From assembly GCA_003030745.1 (NCBI GenBank), contig PYVG01000034.1:1-10457 (forward strand): DNA of 10,457 nt, written 5' to 3'. A program made the translations under genes and the position numbers. Each line of letters opens with the position of its first letter. Position 1 is the stretch's first letter. Shown here in pieces: positions 4,894 through 10,457 of this stretch. The DNA is from Pseudidiomarina aestuarii (GTDB lineage: Bacteria; Pseudomonadota; Gammaproteobacteria; Enterobacterales; Alteromonadaceae). Under the pieces are notes generated by a model, which searched no databases, was not told where the DNA came from, and saw nothing but the letters and a program-made list of their open reading frames with translations.

Positions 4894-7800
4894 TTATGCC
4901 GCTACTCCCAATTTATACTTTTCAAGGCGGTCTTTTAAACCTGGTATGGATTCAACAAACTCTCGAATGAAATGCTCGAAGTGGTAGAAATTTTCCTCTA
5001 ATGGCGGCTCCTCGCCGTAATCCATTCCGGCAACCGCAGATATCCGCTTCCAATCAACTACCATTTTTTGATAGCTATCTAAACTTCCTGGCAACTCAAA
5101 ATAATCAACTTCGACCTGATGCTGTGTTTCAGGTCTACAGGCCCGATAAATAGCTTGGTTCTCAATTCTCGCTTCCCATGATGACCGGTCGTAAAACATG
5201 ATGTTTGTTACTTGAGGTAAATTCACCGTCATTTGTGGTTCCTAACGATAAACAACCAACTTGATGTTCACCGCTACGCAATTTATCAAGTAACTTAGTT
5301 CTCTTTGGCATTGATACTGTGCCATCAATAAAACATACCGCTACCCCTTGAGCTTCCAAAGCATTTCGGATTCGGCGTAAAGCTTTCGGCGCGCTGGCAA
5401 AGATAATAGGCCGCTTACCTTCATTAACTTGCTCTAAGCAACGCTCAATTATTGCATTCATTTTGCTTGTATTTGATTGATACGAGCTAGGATATGCCTT
5501 ACCAATCCATTCAGGTGCATTTGTCGCGTTATCAACAGCCTGTATTTGTTGAAGCACCGCGGCAAGGTTGATCCCTTTACCTTCTTCGCCCCGCTTTTTC
5601 TCATGCTCAATAAACCAACGTCGATAGGTATCCGCGACATCAACAAACAAGCCTAGATGGTGTTCATCCCATTCTACGGTTGTTGGTTCATTTATTTTCG
5701 GCGGCTGAATTTGAACATGTTTAACTACTTGTGGTTCACCATGTACCCGACGTTTAACCCAAGGATCAACCCAATCTCGAAATTCTGGGATATTGGAAAT
5801 CTTAGGTACTTCTCGCTTAGCGCCATCTTCAAGTGAATCACGGAACTCATTTGTTGCCCATTCGAGTGTGACGTGATTATCGGTATAAGCTTTTAAGCCC
5901 GTGATCGCATTTCTAAAGCCATTCACTGTTCCCGGCAGTAGGTGAGGCCGGTCAGATAACGAATACGGCTGCGACACACGACATTCACCTGCAACTGACG
6001 CAATGATCGGTAAGGTCTTGCGGGCATAGCCATGAATAATTTCACCATCAAGTACATATTGATGTTTAGGATTGATCGCCATAATCGCTTTAGACTGGTC
6101 AGAGAATCGATTGCAGAGGATAGAACCCTCATCAACAACCAGTGTATTGATTTTGTGTTTTAGCGCCTCTCCGAGCGTTTGAGTGCGTTTTTTCCATCGT
6201 GGTAATAAGCGCATTGATTTTAGCGCTGAAACTGTCGTCAATGTGATGCGGTTTAAATTCTCAATATCGTTGAATGACTTGATATAACCGATTTCTGATT
6301 TATTGATTGGCAGCGCTTCAAGTTGCTTTTTAAATTCATCAAATAATCGGGATTTAACAACGATCAAGTTATGCTCACCACCCATCGCGGCCAACGCTGT
6401 TGCAAAGCGCGTTTTACCAAGCCCCATTTGGTAAGCATTTGCACCACTACCTTTAACCAGCATTTCGATTAAATCATCAAATTGGAAGTCCCAGGACAAC
6501 CACTTGTCGATGTTTAATTGTTTGGCTTTTGCTTTGATTGTAGCGCCAGCATCAGCAAATTTTTCGGTTATAGGTTTATGGAGCTCTATCCAACCACCAT
6601 CACTGATATCGTTATCAATTGAAAACAACTCATGTGCACGTTCAGTTGTTAATTGCTGCTTAGAGCCATCAATATCAACTTCATAGCCGCCATCGACTCT
6701 CGATAACTCATAGCTCACACCTGACTCGATAAAAGGTGACATCACATCGCTTGAATCAACGAGGTCCGTTTTTTTAGCGGTATAAGTCGACACATCAGGC
6801 CCGACCTGGTAAATCCATTTCCCAAAGGGCGCGCGAGCAATCTGCTCCTTTCGATGCAACTTGCGTAGGCGATAACACAATTGTGGATCGAGCAGAACTT
6901 CAAAACCTTGTTTTGAAAGCACATCCGTGAAGTGATGATGAACTGAGCTTATCGGATCATCACCAAACAAATGCGCTTGCATTAGAAACTTCCCAAGTCC
7001 TCTGTGCGTAGCCTCTTTAGGGTATCGATGCTCATGTGTTGAATAGAGTTTTTCACCAATTAACTGATTCATGGCTTTGGCTTCTGTCAAACCGCAAAAA
7101 AAACGAATACCAATACGCTCCCCTTTGGCGTACAAGCGAATGCGTTTATCACCGGTGACAGGCAATTTGATTTTCGGTGCTTGATTTTCAACGCCTTGCG
7201 TAACAATCGAACGGTGTCTAATCGCGTTTATCGAGCGGCACGCCAATGGCAGATGGGGTAGGGCGCTGCTTTTTTCAGTCAAAGCCCCATGGAAGCATGA
7301 CTCAGATTCAGCCTTCGTAAAAACACACAGGCTCGTTTTAATTGATTTAACGCCTTCAGCCTTGAATGTGTCATTTGGGAGGCTGAAAATGGCGCACAGG
7401 CGGTTATAGCCGTTGTATTTTTGTAGTGTTGAGACTTGAGAGTTGGGTAACACAGCAAATACAAGATCAGCAGCATCAAGTGCTTGTTGAAGCGCATACT
7501 CGTGCGATAGCGCATTGGTGTTGGGGCCATAATGACCGTAATTCGAGATCCCGGGCATTGGTTTCATGTTTGGGCTCGATAACGTGATCGAGAATGGCGG
7601 ATTGATCAACGCGATGGATACTTCCGGCAGCTTAACGCTTTCCATACCCATACCAACAAAATCGACATTAAAACCTTGTGACTTTAATATCTCGCTGACT
7701 AATTCAATTTTCTCAGAATCCGTATCTAACCCTAAAAGCAAATGGTTTTCAGGGTTCGCGCCAGCAAAAAAGCGACCAGACCCCATTGAGTTATCAAGAA

Positions 7801-7984
7801 CAGAGTAGCGGCCATCGGCAGTTAATGGCTTTAATGTCGACCAAATTAGACTTATGAGCCAGCTAGGGGTGAAGAATTGTGACTGTGTGAGTTTGCGCCG
7901 CGCCGCTAACGCCTTTAAACCACCACCGCGCTCTGTTTCGCTACCTTTGCTCACAATTTTTAATAATTGCTTTTCCCAACTCAT
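4894..7984 (-). pseudogene. N6-adenine DNA methyltransferase-SF2 helicase fusion, frameshifted
   Basis: Numbering is from ATG 7984, which has AGAGG 5 bases upstream. The N-terminal third is an N6-adenine methyltransferase: QFFTP (about 36-40), AdoMet motif I as LDNSMGSGRFF (about 63-73) and catalytic NPPF (128-131). The C-terminal half is an SF2 helicase: Walker A QMGLGKTR (519-526), Walker B/motif II VVDEGS (616-621, DEGS instead of DEAH) and a motif IV-V region, IIFASAP to DGTVSMPKR. The initial frame then goes off-family and stops at 5162. The missing end (VNLPQVTNIMFYDRSSW, then motif VI-like NQAIYRACRPE) continues in another frame to TAA at 4894. GGTG at 5224-5227 where GGTGTG is expected implies loss of two bases (or a gained one); repair gives about 1030 residues. 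No nuclease domain is seen. Possible roles are antirestriction (phage P1 DarB also joins methylase and helicase), an incomplete restriction-modification system or defence. As read, the helicase lacks motifs V-VI. Confidence 0.85.
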
Positions 7985-7999
7985 AAGAACCTCTACCAA

Positions 8000-8122
8000 G
8001 TGATTTGAGTAAAGGTTATCGGTTTAAGAAAATCGCGCTATTGAATAGGTTTTAACTTTAAAAAGAGCCGAGACTTGATTTTTTGTCGCGCTAGAAAATC
8101 ATCGTTTGATATAGTCGTAATA
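8000..8122. other. Intergenic region upstream of the methyltransferase-helicase gene
   Basis: This stretch of about 120 bases holds the 8-base direct repeat TCGCGCTA at 8033-8040 and 8086-8093, each next to GAAAATC-like sequence. No good promoter or terminator was found, so the long gene may be read from upstream or from an unseen weak promoter. Confidence 0.3.
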
Positions 8123-8494
8123 CTACTCCTTATGTTCGAGTGGCCTACGCTCCATTTCCATTCCTTTTCGGAACGAATTTATAAAGACGCCAGAAGCTCC
8201 ACCTGCGGTCGCACTAACCCATATTGCAAATATGTTCCACACGCCACGTTCAGATATTTTGTCCGCGGCTCCGATCATCATTGTCATAAAAAAACCGATG
8301 CCAGCGGCCATAATGATTTGTCCTCGTAACGTAGAGAGCTCGCCGTAAGCAGTTAGAGATACTAAAAGCCAAACACAGGTAAGTGTTAATAGGAATGCCG
8401 AGTAATAAATGTTGTCTCCCGCTAGGGCTATATGGGCACATCACAATACGGCTAAAGTTAATAGGCTGAGTTTGTATTTTAATGTGGAACTCAC
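8123..8494 (-). pseudogene. Small polytopic membrane protein, interrupted by an in-frame TGA
   Basis: A single frame of 123 codons runs from GTG 8494 to the stop at 8123, broken only by TGA at 8443-8441 (codon 18). The start is supported by AAGGAA (8501-8506) with a 6-base gap, 14 bases after the end of the upstream gene, so the two were co-translated. The product has about four hydrophobic spans: residues 8-25 (LSLLTLAVL, stop, CAHIALAG), 32-49 (SAFLLTLTCVWLLVSLTA), 59-76 and 86-106, ending in a basic tail, FRKGMEMERRP. The TGA falls inside the first span, where TGG (Trp) would fit, so a single-base nonsense change is the simplest explanation. Internal ATGs (for example codon 62) could only give a shortened protein. 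Size and topology recall holins or small channels, but no family is recognised. The second gene of the minus-strand trio leading to the methyltransferase-helicase. Confidence 0.6.
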
Positions 8495-8508
8495 TTTATA
8501 TTCCTTTT

Positions 8509-8937
8509 CTAATTAGTTTTTAATGAATTTAACGCTGCGAGCTTATCATTTTTGTTTTTTAGGGGTGTATAAATCGAACGTACGAAGAAGTAATCTCTAT
8601 TCCTTAGAATTTTACCTTCGTTTAATGCTTGGATGAACTTTGACTTGATCTCAGGCATGTACTCAATCATTTCGATTAAATCTTTGTATTTTTCGCCGGT
8701 CAATTCATCACACTTATTTAATTTAGACATCCAGATACATCCAAATGATATCACCACAACTCCCGAGAGCATCATTAGAATCCCTATCATTTCTGATTGA
8801 CCAGAAATCAAAAATCCTTTGATCGCTAAAAAGGCTGCCACCCATACCGAAGAAACACTAAATATCGAGGCTTTCAATTCAAGCCGCTTTGCTTCTTCTT
8901 TGCTAAATACATAGTGTTCCTGTTTACTTTTAAGCAT
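8509..8937 (-). CDS. Two-helix membrane protein of unknown function (142 residues)
   Basis: A charged N-terminal segment (KSKQEHYVFSKEEAKRLE) precedes two hydrophobic helices (about 25-45 and 50-70, the second ISFGCIWM-ended), followed by a roughly 70-residue cytosolic, helical, charged tail. The ATG at 8937 has AGGAG (8946-8950) with an 8-base gap, and a candidate promoter lies upstream. The two-helix-plus-helical-tail layout loosely recalls SLATT-type effector proteins of nucleotide-signalled defence systems, but no SLATT motif can be claimed by eye. It is the first gene of a minus-strand run with the broken polytopic membrane protein (14 bases apart) and then the methyltransferase-helicase. 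Confidence 0.65.
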   Translation of the reverse strand: MLKSKQEHYVFSKEEAKRLELKASIFSVSSVWVAAFLAIKGFLISGQSEMIGILMMLSGVVVISFGCIWMSKLNKCDELTGEKYKDLIEMIEYMPEIKSKFIQALNEGKILRNRDYFFVRSIYTPLKNKNDKLAALNSLKTN

Positions 8938-9122
8938 AGGTAAAACTCCTAATGTTTATGGCTGACCCAACAGCTTATTTGATGTTCATTTCCCGGTCAA
9001 AATACCATGTCCTGCTATCGTCGCTACTCGTTGGGAAAAGATTGGGCTCAACCTATCAAGTAGCGCAAATATCTAATTTTGACAGAATAATATCACTTAG
9101 AAACGAATAAAGGTAATCGAGT
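8938..9122. promoter_or_regulatory. Divergent intergenic region with a minus-strand promoter candidate
   Basis: The region separates the two-helix membrane gene (minus) from the 311-residue gene (plus). On the minus strand TTGACC (8995-9000) and TAAGCT (8972-8977) are spaced by 17 bases, upstream of the 8937 start; the -10 match is weak (3 of 6). On the plus strand a perfect TTGACA occurs at 9079-9084 but lacks a proper -10 box at a distance compatible with the ATG at 9123. No strong inverted repeats were found. Confidence 0.35.
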
Positions 9123-10058
9123 ATGAATCCCGTGGAAACAACTGAACTTGCCAATTTATACAAAAATATCGCAGTTACCTCGGCGATGCAAAGTCCTGAT
9201 GCGGCATTTGCCATAGCTGACTTGAAAGCCGAATATGAACGAGCTGCCGAGGGTCGCGCTGAAAAACGGAGCGTAGCCATTGATAAGCTCTGCTACAACA
9301 CAGCGACAGCCTTGCAAAGCTCGCTATGTGATTTGTTTACAGACTTTGCTTACCGATATATTCAACACAAAATATCATCCGAAAGCACTTTAAATATACA
9401 TTATGAAAACGTGGTGACAGACTACGCGCCGTCAGTTACACAAAGCATTGAAAACTTGTCTGAATCACTATGCCGGCATAACCAACTTAGCAAAGAAGAT
9501 TTTTTGAGTATCTGTAAGGTTTGGTTGGACCTTGATTTTGCCGTCTTTGCATCGCAGCTCGATGAAAAATACGATAGCTCATATCTTGAAACACAGTTAA
9601 ATAAACAGCTTGCGAAAACACTTATCGAGCATATTCATCTTGCCCATTCGCCTATCGCCAAAAAACTAATCCCCTACAAATCCGGTCGCAAGCTCGTTCT
9701 TTCACTCTATAGCACCAAAAACGAATGGTCCTCTAATCCGTACAGCCGGGAATTCTATTGGCGTGATCAAGATAAAATCAGGGCTTTACCCGTAGGTTTT
9801 AAGCGTGCTGCTGAAGTGATGGGCTCAGAAGAGCTTAATGATGCAGCTTTAGCTATGGATTTAATGCGCATCACTTTAGAGCGTCAGGGGTGGGGTTACG
9901 ATTCCCGCTCAAAAGAATCTTTTGGCGCTTCGACAGTAACCCTTTTCAATGAAAAGCTTGAGCTTTCAATGAGCAAAGATGCGTCCACTAAGTTGATCAT
10001 TTTTTTACGCAAATACGGCAATGATTTTCTACATGACGCTAAAAAATTGGCAGCGTGA
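9123..10058 (+). CDS. Protein of unknown function (311 residues)
   Basis: This predicted soluble, mainly helical protein has no signal peptide or membrane span and matches no family I recognise. It starts MNPVETTELANLYKN and has a charged coiled-coil-prone stretch (about 33-50, LKAEYERAAEGRAEKR), a helical middle (about 110-195) with the lysine-rich LIPYKSGRKLVLSLY, then aromatic-rich NPYSREFYWRDQDK and a C-terminal helical end, IIFLRKYGNDFLHDAKK. No nuclease, ATPase or helix-turn-helix signature stands out. AAAGG (9109-9113) lies 9 bases before the ATG. It is divergent from the membrane protein-methyltransferase cluster and precedes a small membrane protein on the same strand. The length and consistent coding character make a real gene likely. 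Confidence 0.7.
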   Translation: MNPVETTELANLYKNIAVTSAMQSPDAAFAIADLKAEYERAAEGRAEKRSVAIDKLCYNTATALQSSLCDLFTDFAYRYIQHKISSESTLNIHYENVVTDYAPSVTQSIENLSESLCRHNQLSKEDFLSICKVWLDLDFAVFASQLDEKYDSSYLETQLNKQLAKTLIEHIHLAHSPIAKKLIPYKSGRKLVLSLYSTKNEWSSNPYSREFYWRDQDKIRALPVGFKRAAEVMGSEELNDAALAMDLMRITLERQGWGYDSRSKESFGASTVTLFNEKLELSMSKDASTKLIIFLRKYGNDFLHDAKKLAA

Positions 10059-10078
10059 AGCCGACGACTTCTATTTTT
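10057..10078 (+). terminator. Weak candidate terminator after the 311-residue gene
   Basis: GAAGCCGACGACTTC (10057-10071) is a near-palindrome with a 4-bp outer stem (GAAG/CTTC) and one mismatch. It is followed by a T-rich run, TATTTTT (10072-10078). The stem is short, so termination would be inefficient. Confidence 0.25.
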
Positions 10079-10090
10079 AGCTTTGCCGTT

Positions 10091-10118
10091 TTGATTAATT
10101 CAAATCTGATATTATAAA
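10091..10118 (+). promoter_or_regulatory. Promoter candidate for the small membrane protein
   Basis: TTGATT (10091-10096, 4 of 6) and TATAAA (10113-10118, 5 of 6) are separated by 16 bases. Transcription would start near 10125, about 25 bases before the ATG at 10150, leaving the ribosome binding site at 10138-10142 in the leader. Confidence 0.45.
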
Positions 10119-10149
10119 CATGTACTTACAACGCATTAGGAGCATTAAG

Positions 10150-10443
10150 ATGTTAGCAAAAGGATTAGAGAGTTTGATAAATGGCGCGGCCACGCTTCTA
10201 TTTTATGGGTGTTTGCTTTTACTTATCGGTTGCGTGATTTTTCTTGTCGTTAAAGCGTACCCGTTTTTAAAGGGGGAGCGCTGGTATCAAAGTCATGATG
10301 ATGCGCTTGGGAAGAAGATAGTCACAGCGCTTGTGTTAATTGCTGTATGCATCGCGGGCTTGAGTAAAACTTCAGATCATTTAAACAAGACTGATGCTGA
10401 AGTCGAACAGCCACGATTCAAAGCCATCGACATTGATGTTTAA
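10150..10443 (+). CDS. Small two-helix membrane protein (97 residues)
   Basis: The product begins MLAKGLESLINGAATLLFYG. It has one long hydrophobic span (about 11-36, LLFYGCLLLLIGCVIFLVV), a short cytosolic or periplasmic loop with KGERWYQSHDDALGKK, a second span (about 56-70, IVTALVLIAVCIAGL) and a charged C-terminal tail. AGGAG (10138-10142) lies 7 bases before ATG 10150, so this start is chosen over the in-frame ATG at 10120, which overlaps the end of the promoter candidate and has no ribosome binding site. No family is recognised. It follows the 311-residue gene on the same strand after a 91-base gap, with its own promoter candidate. Confidence 0.62.
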   Translation: MLAKGLESLINGAATLLFYGCLLLLIGCVIFLVVKAYPFLKGERWYQSHDDALGKKIVTALVLIAVCIAGLSKTSDHLNKTDAEVEQPRFKAIDIDV

Positions 10444-10457
10444 GTAAGTGGTGGTGC

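Noticed and set aside
5923..6138. 71-codon minus-strand frame inside the helicase region
   Set aside because: It lies wholly inside the methyltransferase-helicase in another frame, with no independent start signal or family similarity.
8075..8329. 84-codon plus-strand frame opposite the polytopic membrane gene
   Set aside because: It is antisense to the better supported minus-strand frame and has no ribosome binding site or recognisable domain.
8250..8444. 64-codon minus-strand frame starting MMCPYSPSGRQH
   Set aside because: It overlaps the polytopic membrane gene in another frame, has poor amino-acid character and no own ribosome binding site, while the other frame continues through with hydrophobic spans.
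9079..9108. Plus-strand promoter with TTGACA for the 311-residue gene
   Set aside because: The -35 is perfect, but no acceptable -10 box lies 16-18 bases away, and the implied transcript would begin after or within the ribosome binding site.

Overview
This is an accessory, mosaic stretch, most likely from a gammaproteobacterium. The supports are a DsbD of the enterobacterial/Vibrio/Shewanella architecture, a toxin-first HigBA-type module, AT-leaning base composition (roughly mid-40s % GC by eye) and ordinary Shine-Dalgarno/sigma-70-like signals. Nothing fixes the genus. No rRNA, tRNA, CRISPR array or insertion sequence was seen.

Left part (1-2639): the tail of an unidentified reading frame (2-55), a secreted HNH-type nuclease with a C-terminal excalibur calcium-binding motif (70-813), and a complete tyrosine recombinase (853-1863) with all six catalytic residues. 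A short recombinase-distal segment holds a hairpin over the start of a possible 52-codon reading frame. A toxin-antitoxin operon (higB-like toxin 2639-2289, higA-like antitoxin 2283-1981, minus strand) follows, with a recognisable promoter and palindromic operator candidates.

Middle (2771-4893): an unknown 80-residue minus-strand protein lies divergent from a dsbD gene (3214-4839). Their intergenic region is rich in inverted repeats. The dsbD product keeps all six redox cysteines but stops directly after the cis-proline loop of its C-terminal thioredoxin domain, so its last strands and helix are missing.

Right part (4894-10457): a long minus-strand gene (7984-4894) fuses an N6-adenine DNA methyltransferase to an SF2 helicase. 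It is broken by a frameshift near 5224-5227, with the final helicase block in another frame. Upstream on the same strand are a 142-residue two-helix membrane protein (8937-8509) and a polytopic membrane protein (8494-8123) interrupted by one TGA codon. Divergent from these are an unrecognised 311-residue protein (9123-10058) and a small two-helix membrane protein (10150-10443).

The genes suggest mobile-element cargo: recombinase, addiction module, secreted nuclease, and a methyltransferase-helicase that may act in restriction, antirestriction or defence. The most interesting candidate unit is the minus-strand trio of two membrane proteins followed by the methyltransferase-helicase. Three of the genes carry lesions, so the region is either decaying or contains sequencing errors; this must be settled before reading function into it.
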